A DNA stretch of 64,000 nt from Streptosporangium becharense (GTDB taxonomy: Bacteria; Actinomycetota; Actinomycetes; Streptosporangiales; Streptosporangiaceae): the NCBI RefSeq assembly GCF_014204985.1, contig NZ_JACHMP010000001.1, positions 1,116,001 through 1,180,000 of the forward strand. The letters run 5' to 3'. Shown one piece after another: positions 17,148-25,044 of the stretch. Each line of letters opens with the position of its first letter. Position 1 is the stretch's first letter. Under the pieces are notes generated by a model. The model searched no databases and had not been told where the DNA came from. It saw nothing but the letters and a program-made list of their open reading frames with translations. A program made the translations under genes and the position numbers.

Positions 17148-18539
17148 TCATCCTTCCAAAGGGGTTTCGGATCGTCCCGAAGGGGGTCGGGCCGACGTGG
17201 CGAGGTCGCCGAGCCGGATGGGCTGGGCGATCGGACGCCGTGGCGCCCCGGGGGTCTCGCCGGTGAGACATGCGACCGCGTAGCCGCACATCCTGCCCTG
17301 GCACCACCCCATACCGGGGCGTGCCAGCAGTTTCACCGAGCGCGCGTCGGTGGCGCCCATGGCCTGCGCCTCGCGCACGGCCGACAGGGGCACCTCCTCG
17401 CAGCGGCAGACGAGCGTGTCGTCGCGGAGCCAGTCCTGCCAGCCGGGCCGCACCGGGTAGGCGCCGTGCAGCGCCCGGGCGAAGGCGGCCAGTACGTCGC
17501 GGCGGCGGGACAGGGCGGGGTCGGGCGGCACGCGGCGGCCCAGGTCCGCGGCGGCGGCCCGGCCCGCGACACGCCCCTCGACCTCGGCGAGGACGGCGCC
17601 GCCCACACCGGTGGTCTCCCCGGCCGCGTAGACGCCGGGCACGCTGGTGCGCATGCCGGCGTCCACGGTGACGACCGGGCTGCCGTCGGCGTCGTGCCGG
17701 ATGGCGCAGCCCAGCTGGACGGGCAGGTCGAGCTGGGGGACGAAGCCGTAACCGTAGGCGAGGGTGTCGCACGCGACGGTCCGGGTGGAGACCGGCCGCC
17801 AGTTCCGGTCGAGCCGGGCCACGGTGACGTGGGTCAGCGCGGTCGTGCCGTGGGCGGCGACGACCGCCTCACGGCCCCGGTAGGGGATCCGGTGGCGGGC
17901 CAAGGTCGCGGCGTAGCCGAGGGCCTCCGCGGCCTTTCCCGCGGCGAGAAGCGGGTGGGCGGCGAGCCCGAAGCGGCCGTTGGCCTCGTGCACCCCGGCC
18001 ACCTCGGCACCGGCCGCGGCGAGCCCCGCGGCGACCGGGAGCAGGAACGGGCCCGTCCCGGCGACCACGACCCGGCGCCCGGCGAGCACCAGCTCGCCCT
18101 TGAGCAGCGCCTGCGCGCCGCCCGCGGTGAGCACGCCGGGCAGGTCCCAGCCGGGGAAGGGCACCGGCCGGTCGTGCGCGCCGGTGGCGACCAGCAGCCT
18201 TCGCGCGGTGACGGTGCGGGGCCGCTCCTCGCGGTCTCCCAGGCACCGTACGACGAACGTCTCACCGGCGCGTTCGACCGCCCAGACGCGGTGGCGCAGC
18301 AGCACGTCGGCGCGCTCGCGCAGCGCCTCCCACTGGCGGGTGAACCGGTCCAGGCCGTGGTGGAGCACGCCGGCCCGCTCGGCGCGGAACCCGTCGGCGG
18401 GACGCCGGAAGTACTGCCCGCCGGGCCGGGCCGCGCCGTCGACCAGCACGACGCCGAGACCGGCCAGGGAGGCGGTCAGGGCACCGGCGACCCCGGCGGG
18501 GCCCGCGCCGACGACGGCGAGGTCGTAGACCCGCGTCAT
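17148..18539 (-). CDS. FAD/NAD(P) oxidoreductase with C-terminal [2Fe-2S] domain, D-hydroxyproline dehydrogenase alpha-type subunit
   Basis: A 463-residue pyridine-nucleotide disulfide-like flavoprotein. The first dinucleotide fold begins GAGPAG (11-16), the second GTGP (161), and the FAD-closing motif is GVYAAGETTG near 302-311. The C-terminus is a BFD-like cluster domain with C378, C380, C413 and C418 (VCRCEE, GWCQGRMCG). This architecture matches the LhpE/HcnB-like subunit of heteromeric D-hydroxyproline dehydrogenases. It sits between the small ferredoxin-like subunit and the deaminase, overlapping the former by four bases. The three subunits would pass electrons from the imino acid to the respiratory chain. 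Confidence 0.88.
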   Translation of the reverse strand: MTRVYDLAVVGAGPAGVAGALTASLAGLGVVLVDGAARPGGQYFRRPADGFRAERAGVLHHGLDRFTRQWEALRERADVLLRHRVWAVERAGETFVVRCLGDREERPRTVTARRLLVATGAHDRPVPFPGWDLPGVLTAGGAQALLKGELVLAGRRVVVAGTGPFLLPVAAGLAAAGAEVAGVHEANGRFGLAAHPLLAAGKAAEALGYAATLARHRIPYRGREAVVAAHGTTALTHVTVARLDRNWRPVSTRTVACDTLAYGYGFVPQLDLPVQLGCAIRHDADGSPVVTVDAGMRTSVPGVYAAGETTGVGGAVLAEVEGRVAGRAAAADLGRRVPPDPALSRRRDVLAAFARALHGAYPVRPGWQDWLRDDTLVCRCEEVPLSAVREAQAMGATDARSVKLLARPGMGWCQGRMCGYAVACLTGETPGAPRRPIAQPIRLGDLATSARPPSGRSETPLEG

Positions 18540-19036
18540 CGCCCGCTCACCGGCCCCTCGGCGGCACCCGGGCCGCCCGGGACATCCGGGCCGCAGGAGG
18601 CGGTCTCGTCACGGGCGCCCGCGTGCCGGGTGGCCGGGCTACAGGAGGCGTCCGCGCGGTGGCTGTCCGCGGCGTCCGGCACGGTGTCCGGTGCGGTGCC
18701 GGGTGCGGTGTCCGGTGCGGTACCGGGTGCGGCGTCCGCCGCGCGGTGGGCCGCGCCGCCGGTGTCGATCCGGTCGCCGGGGCGTGCCTCGGTCAGGCAG
18801 GCGCGCAGGGACGGGATGCCGTTCACCGTGACCAGGCAGTCGAAGCAGACGCCGATGCCGCAGAACAGCCCGCGGGGGCGCCCGCCGAACCTGGTGGTCC
18901 GCCAGGAGCGGATGCCGGCGCCGTGCATGGCGGCGCCGACGGTCTGGCCGGGGACCACCGGGATCGGCGAGCCGTCCACGCTGATCTCGAACTCCGGCTC
19001 GGGCCGCGCCCGCACCAGGCGGTATTGCCGCCTCAT
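18536..19036 (-). CDS. (2Fe-2S) ferredoxin-like dehydrogenase subunit with repetitive C-terminal tail
   Basis: A 166-residue subunit. Residues 1-95 form a plant-type 2Fe-2S fold with ligands C59, C64, C67 and C80 (LFCGIGVCFDCLVTV, RACLT), as in LhpF/HcnA. Residues beyond ~100 are an unusual low-complexity tail of about 65 residues rich in Ala, Pro, Thr and Asp, including an 8-residue repeat (APGTAPDT). Relatives usually stop near 100 residues. It overlaps both neighbours by four bases, so it is translated as part of the dehydrogenase operon. The tail is probably a disordered expansion; a role is not evident. Confidence 0.87.
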   Translation of the reverse strand: MRRQYRLVRARPEPEFEISVDGSPIPVVPGQTVGAAMHGAGIRSWRTTRFGGRPRGLFCGIGVCFDCLVTVNGIPSLRACLTEARPGDRIDTGGAAHRAADAAPGTAPDTAPGTAPDTVPDAADSHRADASCSPATRHAGARDETASCGPDVPGGPGAAEGPVSGR

Positions 19037-20199
19037 GGCGTCTCCTTCGTGAAGCGGTCCGGGCGGAAGGGGGACAGGTCCAGGTCCGGTCGGACGCCGG
19101 ACAGGGCCTGGGCGATCAGGTGGCCGGTGGCCGGGGCGAGGCCGATGCCCGCCCCCTCGTGCCCGCAGGCGTGGTAGAGGCCGGGGGCCCGGGGGTCCTC
19201 GCCGATCACCGGCAGGTGGTCGGGGCAGTAGGGGCGGAAGCCGCAGTAGGCGCGGATCGCCCGGTAGCCGGCCAGCGCGGGGAACAGCTCGACCGCCTGC
19301 CGGGCGAGGCGTTCCAGCACCGGCATCGAGACCGTGCGGTCGAAGCCCACCCGTTCGCGGCTGGCGCCGATCAGGACGGGTCCCGCAGGGGTGCCCTCGA
19401 CGACGGCGGACGTCTCCAGTCCCGCCGAGTCGCTGGCCACGTTGGTCACGTAGGCGGCGGTGTAGACCTTGTGCCGGATGAGCGGCCGGGCGAGCGGCTC
19501 GGTGACCAGGATGAAGCCGCGCCTGGGCAGGACGGGGACGTGCACCCCGGCCAGCGCGGCGATCTCGCCGCCCCAGGTGCCCGCGGCGTTGACGACGGCT
19601 CCGGCGAGGATGTCGCCGTGGTCGGTCGCCACACCGGTGACCCGGTCACCGTCGCGGACGAGGCCGGTCACCGTGACACCGGTCCGTAGCATCAGGGCGC
19701 CGCGGCCGAAGCGCTCCGCGCCTCGCCGGATGAGGGTGGCCGCGGCCCGCATGGGCTGGACCTGGGCGTCCTGCGGGTAGAACACGCCTCCGGCGAACCC
19801 CTCGGCCAGGTGCGGCTCGTAGTCGCGGAGCCCGTCCGGGGCGACGACGGCGTACTCGACGCCCTGCTTTCCGGCCAGGCCGGTGAGGGCCCGGAGCACC
19901 TCGGCGGTCTCGGCGACGACCAGGCCGCCCTTGGCCTCGAACTCGAACCCGCCGTCGCCTGCGGCGCCGTCCTCACCCTCCGTCGCCAGGTCACGCCAGA
20001 GGCGGTTGGAGAGCACGGCGAGGTCCAGCTCGGGGCCCGGTTCCTTGTCGGAGACCAGCAGGTTGCCCTCGCCCGCGCCGGTCGTGCCGCCGGCCACCGG
20101 TCCGCGGTCGACGACCACCACGTCCAGCCCGGCACGGGCCGCGTAGTAGGCGCACGCGGCGCCGACGACTCCGGCGCCGACGACCACGACGTCCGGCAT
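19033..20199 (-). CDS. FAD-dependent D-amino-acid/hydroxyproline oxidoreductase (DAO family, catalytic subunit)
   Basis: A 388-residue DadA/sarcosine-oxidase-beta-like flavoprotein. The N-terminal GAGVVG dinucleotide motif is at residues 8-13, followed by TTGAGEGNLLVSDKEPG. The C-terminus GLYHACGHEGAGIGLAPATG is the flavin-binding end of this family. It should oxidise cis-4-hydroxy-D-proline to the pyrroline and is the first gene of the catabolic operon. The ATG at 20199 follows GAGGTG. The promoter and operator lie at 20234-20262. Confidence 0.9.
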   Translation of the reverse strand: MPDVVVVGAGVVGAACAYYAARAGLDVVVVDRGPVAGGTTGAGEGNLLVSDKEPGPELDLAVLSNRLWRDLATEGEDGAAGDGGFEFEAKGGLVVAETAEVLRALTGLAGKQGVEYAVVAPDGLRDYEPHLAEGFAGGVFYPQDAQVQPMRAAATLIRRGAERFGRGALMLRTGVTVTGLVRDGDRVTGVATDHGDILAGAVVNAAGTWGGEIAALAGVHVPVLPRRGFILVTEPLARPLIRHKVYTAAYVTNVASDSAGLETSAVVEGTPAGPVLIGASRERVGFDRTVSMPVLERLARQAVELFPALAGYRAIRAYCGFRPYCPDHLPVIGEDPRAPGLYHACGHEGAGIGLAPATGHLIAQALSGVRPDLDLSPFRPDRFTKETP

Positions 20200-20233
20200 G
20201 GTTCACCTCGCTCCAGCAGCTCGATCCTTCGGT

Positions 20234-20262
20234 AATATGTCACATACTTTTACTGGGATCAA
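20234..20262 (-). promoter_or_regulatory. Catabolic operon promoter with candidate GntR operator
   Basis: Minus-strand -35 TTGATC (20262-20257), a 17-base spacer and -10 CATATT (20239-20234). The perfect palindrome TATGT-g-ACATA covers 20236-20246 and overlaps the -10. Motif and placement match those before the importer operon, so one repressor probably controls both. Confidence 0.6.
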
Positions 20263-20369
20263 TGCCCTGAATCCAGACACCCATCTCCGTTCCGGCAGTT
20301 CAGCCGCTCCCCGCCCGGAGCCCCCGGCGACGACGGTTCCCTGGTGGCGGCACCGGCCAGGTGGCCTCA

Positions 20370-20375
20370 TAGCAT
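20370..20375 (+). promoter_or_regulatory. -10 box of the heme A synthase gene, probably leaderless
   Basis: TAGCAT lies six bases before the GTG start at 20382. No Shine-Dalgarno is present and I see no good -35. The position fits a leaderless start as at 3313 and 5179. Confidence 0.35.
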
Positions 20376-20381
20376 GAACGC

Positions 20382-21371
20382 GTGAATCCTTCCACCGACC
20401 GCGCCCGCGGCTTCCCCGCCGCCCTCATCAGTTCGATCTGGTCGCCCACGTCGCGCTCGGCGCGCGGGTGGGCGCTGACGGCGGTGATCGTCAACGTCCT
20501 GATCACGGTGACGGGCGCCGCGGTGCGGGTCACCGGGTCCGGCCTGGGCTGCCCCACCTGGCCGCAGTGCACCGCGGACAGCTTCGTCCCGGTGCCCCAC
20601 GACGAGATCTCGCCGGTCAACATGGCGATCGAGTTCGGCAACCGGCTGCTGACCTTCCTGGTGCTCCTGGTCGCCGTGGCCTGCGTGGTCGCCGCGACGC
20701 GGCTGCCGTCCCGCCGCCCCGACCTGGTCCGCCTGGCCTGGTTGCAGCCGATCGGAGTGGCGGTGCAGGGCCTGTGGGGCGGACTGGTGGTGCACACCCT
20801 GCTCAACCCGTTCACCGTGAGCATGCACTTCCTGTTCTCCGTCGCCATGACGGCCGCCGCGTATGTGCTGTACATCCACGCCCGCGAGGAGGACGGGCCG
20901 GTTCGCCCGCTGGTCCACCGGGGCATCCGCGCGCTCGGCACCGCGCTGGTCGTGGCGGTGTCCGTCCTGCTCGTCGCGGGCGTGGTGGTCACCGGCACCG
21001 GGCCGCACTCCGGCGACGAACTGGCCTCGCGTTTCCCCTTCGACATCGAGGCGGTGACGAGGATCCACGTCGACATCGCCTACGTGGTGGTCGGGCTCAC
21101 CTTCGCGCTCCTGTTCGCGCTGTACGTGACGGACGGTCCGGTGCGGGCCAGGTGGGCGGCGCTGGCCCTGCTGGGCGTGGAGCTGGCCCAGGGCGGCATC
21201 GGATACGTCCAGTACTTCCTGGGCGTGCCCGCGACCCTGGTCAACCTGCACGTCCTCGGCTCGGCGCTGGTCTGGATCGGCACGCTCCACGTGGTGTTCG
21301 CGCTGCGCGCCCGTGACCCGCGCGACGCCCCCGCCGAGACCACCGGCCCGCTCGACGCCGTCCGCGGCTGA
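20382..21371 (+). CDS. ctaA: Heme A synthase (COX15/CtaA family)
   Basis: Integral membrane enzyme of 329 residues that oxidises heme O to heme A for cytochrome aa3 oxidase. It has about eight helices. The extracytoplasmic cysteine pair is in GLGCPTWPQC, the IEFGNRLL segment follows on helix 2, and the heme histidines are in SMHFLF, RIHVDIAY and NLHVLGS. The GTG start at 20382 is the only suitable one. ctaB (heme O synthase) follows 3 kb downstream on the other strand, the usual arrangement in this genomic block. Confidence 0.94.
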   Translation: MNPSTDRARGFPAALISSIWSPTSRSARGWALTAVIVNVLITVTGAAVRVTGSGLGCPTWPQCTADSFVPVPHDEISPVNMAIEFGNRLLTFLVLLVAVACVVAATRLPSRRPDLVRLAWLQPIGVAVQGLWGGLVVHTLLNPFTVSMHFLFSVAMTAAAYVLYIHAREEDGPVRPLVHRGIRALGTALVVAVSVLLVAGVVVTGTGPHSGDELASRFPFDIEAVTRIHVDIAYVVVGLTFALLFALYVTDGPVRARWAALALLGVELAQGGIGYVQYFLGVPATLVNLHVLGSALVWIGTLHVVFALRARDPRDAPAETTGPLDAVRG

Positions 21372-21419
21372 CGCCCGCGGCTGACGTCCGCGCCACCGGA
21401 GCATCGCGGTCCCGCCCGA

Positions 21420-21475
21420 CACCGCCCGCACCCGCCCGAAGCACCGCGGTGCAGGCCCGGCACCGCCCGCACCCG
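21420..21475. repeat. Duplicated GC-rich intergenic motif
   Basis: CACCGCCCGCACCCG occurs at 21420-21434 and 21461-21475 in the 186-base gap between ctaA and the YdcF-like gene. The rest of this gap is low-complexity Ccg-rich DNA; a GACAAT -10-like box lies at 21546-21551, six bases from the next ATG. Confidence 0.4.
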
Positions 21476-21557
21476 GTGTCCGCACCCGCCGCCCGCACCC
21501 GGCCGGAGCACCGGGGCTCCACACGGCCCCGGTCCCGCCGGACGGGACAATGATCGT

Positions 21558-22238
21558 ATGCCGCTGTCACGCACCGTTCTCAGGCGCTCCTACCTGGCCG
21601 CCGTGCTGCTGAGCGTCCTGGGCCTCAGCCCGATGACCTGGGCCTGGCTGACCAGCTCCGGGCACCGGGCGGTCGCCGACTCCTCCCCCGGCTGGCTGGA
21701 GGACGTCCCCGAGGCCCCGGTGGCGCTGGTGCTCGGCGCGGGCGCCCCCGGGGGCACGCCCTCCCCCATGCTGGCCAGCCGGCTGGACCTGTCCGCCAGG
21801 CTCTACCGGGCGGGCAAGGTCAGGGCGATCCTGCTGTCCGGCGACAACAGCCGCAAGGACTATGACGAGCCGACCGTGATGCGCGACTACCTGGTGGCGC
21901 GGGGCATACCGGCCAAAGCGCTCGTCCTCGACTACGCGGGTTTCGACACCTGGGACTCGTGCGTGCGGGCCCGCACCGTGTTCGGCGCCACCAGGGCCAC
22001 CGTGGTCACCCAGGTCTTCCACCTGCCCAGGGCGGTCACCCTGTGCCGCACGGCGGGGATCGACGCCTTCGGCGTGGGCGACGACTCCGCCAAGCGGTGG
22101 GCGACCACCTACGCCCTGGCCGCCCGCGAGTTCTTCGCCTCGGCCAAGGGGCTCCTGGACTCCGTGGTGCTCAGTTCGGCGCCCGTCTTCCCCGGGCCGC
22201 GCGAGACCGCGCTGGAGGACGCGCTGCGACCGGAGTGA
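21558..22238 (+). CDS. YdcF/SanA-family membrane-anchored protein (DUF218)
   Basis: A 226-residue protein with one N-terminal membrane anchor (LAAVLLSVLGLSPMTWAWL) and an extracytoplasmic DUF218 domain. Family marks are VALVLGAGAP at the first strand, ASRLDLSARLYRAGKV, ILLSGDNSRKDYDEP, TWDSCVRAR and VVTQVFHLPRAVTLC. SanA/YdcF proteins are tied to envelope barrier function and bind nucleotide-like ligands, but the reaction is unknown. It is a single gene with an ATG at 21558 and no Shine-Dalgarno. Convergent with the PrsW-like gene. Confidence 0.86.
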   Translation: MPLSRTVLRRSYLAAVLLSVLGLSPMTWAWLTSSGHRAVADSSPGWLEDVPEAPVALVLGAGAPGGTPSPMLASRLDLSARLYRAGKVRAILLSGDNSRKDYDEPTVMRDYLVARGIPAKALVLDYAGFDTWDSCVRARTVFGATRATVVTQVFHLPRAVTLCRTAGIDAFGVGDDSAKRWATTYALAAREFFASAKGLLDSVVLSSAPVFPGPRETALEDALRPE

Positions 22239-22293
22239 ACGCCGCCGGACGAACCGCCCTGGAGACGGCCGCCGGACGACCTCGCCCGGGGTG

Positions 22294-22342
22294 CCGTCCG
22301 AGGCGCCTCCCTGGCGGCGCCTCCCCGGCGGCGCCCGGACGG
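22294..22342. terminator. Hairpin between convergent YdcF-like and PrsW-like genes
   Basis: CCGTCCG-a-GGCGCC (22294-22307) pairs with GGCGCCCGGACGG (22330-22342) through a 13-bp stem with one bulge and a 22-base GC-rich loop. It sits between two converging genes, with no T-tract. Confidence 0.4.
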
Positions 22343-22370
22343 TGTCGTCCGACGACGCCGGGGAGGCTCG

Positions 22371-23525
22371 TCACCGCGGGTAGGCGCTCCCGGCCGGAGG
22401 CGGCGGCACGGGGAAGTGCGCGCGGGCTCCGGCCATGCACTCCAGCAGGGCCCGCTGCTCCTCGTCGAACGTGCGCTCGTCGATCACCCGGCCCCTGGCC
22501 CGCTCGTGGAGCAGGCCCAGCTCGGTCGCGGCCAGCTGGTAGTCGGTCATCGCCCGCAGCCCCGCGCCGCCCCCGTGTGTCCTGGCCCACTGCCGGGCCG
22601 CCCGCCGGCCGGGCAGCGAGGAGAGCATCACGACGTCCTGCGGGCCGACCAGCCCGGTCTGCTCGTAGGCGGGCAGGTAGTTCTGGATCAACCCGACGAT
22701 GCGCTTGCGGTCGCGGAAGACGATCCAGACCAGCACGAACAACACGACCATCAGCAGCAGGTACGCGACGGCCAGGCCCGCGAAGCCGACGTAGGAGGCG
22801 AAGCCGTTCCAGATCCCGTGCAGCAGCATCGCGCCGACCCATCCGGCGGCGATCACGGCGACCCGGCCCGATCCGTGGCGCTGCGCCGCGTAGGCCACCG
22901 CGACACCGATCATGGAGGTGAACAGCGGGTGCGCGAACGGCGAGAGGATCCCCCGCAGCACGACGGTGACCGCCAGGCCCTGCGCACCCATGTCGTCGAG
23001 GGCGGCGACGTAGTAACTGACGTTCTCGCTCATGCCGAAGCCCAGGCCGACCATGCTGGCGTAGATGACGCCGTCGGTCGGCCCGTCGAGCTCGGCCCGC
23101 TTGAACCTGAGCAGGCCCAGCAGGACCAGGCCCTTCATCGTCTCCTCGACCACCGGGGCGCCGAACGTGGCGGTGAGGTTGCGCGCGTTGTCGTAGGCGA
23201 GCCCGGCGGCGTTCTCGATGTAGAGCAGGTTGAAGGAGTTGATCACCCCGGCCACCAGGACCGCCACGCCCGCACCCCAGGCGAACGCGAAGATCAGGTT
23301 GCTGCGCGGCTCGGGTTCCATCCGGTCGAGCGCCAGCACGGCCGCCATGAGCACCGGGACCGGGGCCAGCGCCAGGGCCAGGGCGATGAAGAAGTAGACC
23401 GGGTCGCCGTTCAGCACGTCGAAGGAGAACGACACCAGGGCACACACCCCGGTCACGACCAGCCCCACGATCAACCCGACCGACGGGCGGTCCTTGAACA
23501 CCCATCGGGGGTCGCGGCTCGCCAT
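22371..23525 (-). CDS. PrsW-family intramembrane metalloprotease
   Basis: A 384-residue polytopic protein with about eight helices and a hydrophilic C-terminal domain of ~100 residues. PrsW motifs are present in order: VVEETMKG (glutamate pair), FGMSENVSYY, SPFAHPLFTSM and MLLHGIWNG, supplying the glutamates and histidines of the metal site. PrsW-like proteases cleave membrane proteins such as anti-sigma factors. The ATG at 23525 lies six bases after a TACGGT -10-like box, so the mRNA may be leaderless. The longer open frame upstream runs into the ctaB region and is not used. Confidence 0.9.
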   Translation of the reverse strand: MASRDPRWVFKDRPSVGLIVGLVVTGVCALVSFSFDVLNGDPVYFFIALALALAPVPVLMAAVLALDRMEPEPRSNLIFAFAWGAGVAVLVAGVINSFNLLYIENAAGLAYDNARNLTATFGAPVVEETMKGLVLLGLLRFKRAELDGPTDGVIYASMVGLGFGMSENVSYYVAALDDMGAQGLAVTVVLRGILSPFAHPLFTSMIGVAVAYAAQRHGSGRVAVIAAGWVGAMLLHGIWNGFASYVGFAGLAVAYLLLMVVLFVLVWIVFRDRKRIVGLIQNYLPAYEQTGLVGPQDVVMLSSLPGRRAARQWARTHGGGAGLRAMTDYQLAATELGLLHERARGRVIDERTFDEEQRALLECMAGARAHFPVPPPPAGSAYPR

Positions 23526-23627
23526 GTGGCAACCGTAACCGATCAACCACGACCTGTCCTCCCCGCCCCCGGGTCGGGCCGCGACCGGCCGGGAGGCGCC
23601 CGGCGAAGACCCGCCGGGAGCCGTGCA

Positions 23628-23668
23628 CCGGCTGTGTTCCCGGTCGCGTCCCGGCTGTGTTCCCGGTC
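23628..23668. repeat. Duplicated 18-bp motif upstream of the PrsW-like gene
   Basis: CCGGCTGTGTTCCCGGTC occurs at 23628-23645 and 23651-23668. It lies between the PrsW-like promoter and the ctaB terminator. No function is evident. Confidence 0.5.
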
Positions 23669-23696
23669 CGGGTGGCGGAGGGGGCCACGCACGGCG

Positions 23697-23726
23697 GAGC
23701 CCCCGCGACCTGAGTCGCGGGGGCTC
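23697..23726 (-). terminator. Strong hairpin terminator after ctaB
   Basis: GAGCCCCCGCGAC, loop ctga, GTCGCGGGGGCTC: a perfect 13-bp stem with a tetraloop, 58 bases beyond the ctaB stop. It lacks a clear U-tract, as is common in actinobacteria. Confidence 0.75.
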
Positions 23727-23784
23727 CGGTGGTGCCCGCAGGAGGGCTCTCGGGCCCTCCCTCGCACAATGGGACGCGGCCCGC

Positions 23785-24738
23785 TCAGACCAGCATCGAG
23801 TCGATGGCCACGGCCAGGAACAGCAGCGCCAGGTAGGCGTTGGACCAGTGGAAGAAGCGCATCGGGCGCAGGTCCACACCGGTCTTGCCGGCGTTGACCC
23901 GCCCGAGGAGGCGGTGGACCTCCCACAGGCAGGCGGCGCCGAGGACCGCGGCGACCACCGGGTAGAGCAGGGTGGTCCCGGCGATCGGCCACAGCAGCAG
24001 GGAGCAGAGCACCGTGGCCCAGGTGTAGACGATGCTCTCCAGCACCACCCGGCGCTCGGTGGCCACGACCGGGAGCATGGGGACCTTCGCCGCGGCGTAG
24101 TCCTCCCGGTAGCGCATGGCGAGGGTCCAGGTATGCGGCGGGGTCCAGAAGAACACCACGCCGAAGAGCACCACGGGGGCCCAGGCGAGGTCGCCGGTGA
24201 CACCCGCCCAGCCGATGAGCACCGGCATGCAGCCCGCGATGCCGCCCCAGACCACGTTCTGCGGGGTGCGCCGCTTGAGGATCATCGAGTAGACGAGCAC
24301 GTAGAACAGGTTCGCGGCCAGCGACAGGCCCGCCGCGAGCCAATTAACCGTCAAGCCCAGGCCAAGAGTCGACAGGATCCCGAGCACGATCCCGAAGATC
24401 AGCGCGTTGCGCGGCGGGACCAGGTGCCTGGCCAGCGGGCGTCGCCGGGTGCGGCGCATCGCGGCGTCGATGTCGCGGTCGATGTAGCAGTTCAGCGCGT
24501 TGGCGCTGCCGGCCGACAGGGTGCCGAACACCAGGGTGCTGACCGCGAGCCACAGCGGCGGCAGGCCCTTGGCCGCGAGGAACATCACCGGCAGCGTCGT
24601 GATCAGCAGCAGCTCGATGATCCGCGGCTTGGTGAGGGCGACGTATGCCTTCACGACGTCGCCGAGGGAGCGCGGCGCGGCGTCGGGCGCCACGCCGGCC
24701 TCGACCGGGGCCGTCGATTGCTTGTCGATGAGCACCAT
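23785..24738 (-). CDS. ctaB: Heme O synthase (protoheme IX farnesyltransferase, CtaB)
   Basis: UbiA-superfamily prenyltransferase of 317 residues with nine or so helices. It farnesylates heme b to heme O, the substrate of CtaA encoded nearby. The first aspartate-rich motif is [15 protein letters not shown] (D87-D91). The second region carries [17 protein letters not shown], and the [23 protein letters not shown] loop is CtaB-specific. The ATG at 24738 is divergent from tkt across a 306-base gap. A strong hairpin follows the gene. Confidence 0.96.
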   Translation of the reverse strand: MVLIDKQSTAPVEAGVAPDAAPRSLGDVVKAYVALTKPRIIELLLITTLPVMFLAAKGLPPLWLAVSTLVFGTLSAGSANALNCYIDRDIDAAMRRTRRRPLARHLVPPRNALIFGIVLGILSTLGLGLTVNWLAAGLSLAANLFYVLVYSMILKRRTPQNVVWGGIAGCMPVLIGWAGVTGDLAWAPVVLFGVVFFWTPPHTWTLAMRYREDYAAAKVPMLPVVATERRVVLESIVYTWATVLCSLLLWPIAGTTLLYPVVAAVLGAACLWEVHRLLGRVNAGKTGVDLRPMRFFHWSNAYLALLFLAVAIDSMLV

Positions 24739-25044
24739 CTAAGGCGCTTCCAGCACGTGCGGGGTCAACGCGTAACCTCTGATTAGAGCGGATCCGTGAA
24801 TGCGGGCACCAGCCAGCCTTGAGGACTCACTGTAGTTGCTGAGGTGGCCGGTCCCGGCATGGGGTGCGGGAGCCGCGCCACGCGACCCCCGCGAGGGGGG
24901 TGTCGGCGCTGCTCACGGCTCTCGCGGGCTCGCCCCGGTCCGGTCCGCGCCACGGTGACGAGGCTGAACCGTTAGGGTCCGGTGTGGGCGGGAAATACCA
25001 GACCGGCGCCACCAGCACACGACAGAGATCCGGAGATCGAGCAC
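24739..25044. other. Divergent ctaB/tkt promoter region
   Basis: 306 bases without a gene. A TAGGGT -10-like box at 24973-24978 would start tkt transcription near 24985, giving a 5' leader of about 60 bases to the TTG at 25045. On the minus strand a TTGACC (24767-24762 area) lies upstream of ctaB, but no -10 at the right distance is clear. Confidence 0.4.

Noticed and set aside
7840-20199. The island as a mobile element
   Set aside because: No integrase, transposase, flanking direct repeats or tRNA gene was seen, and its base composition is like the rest; only its placement suggests insertion.
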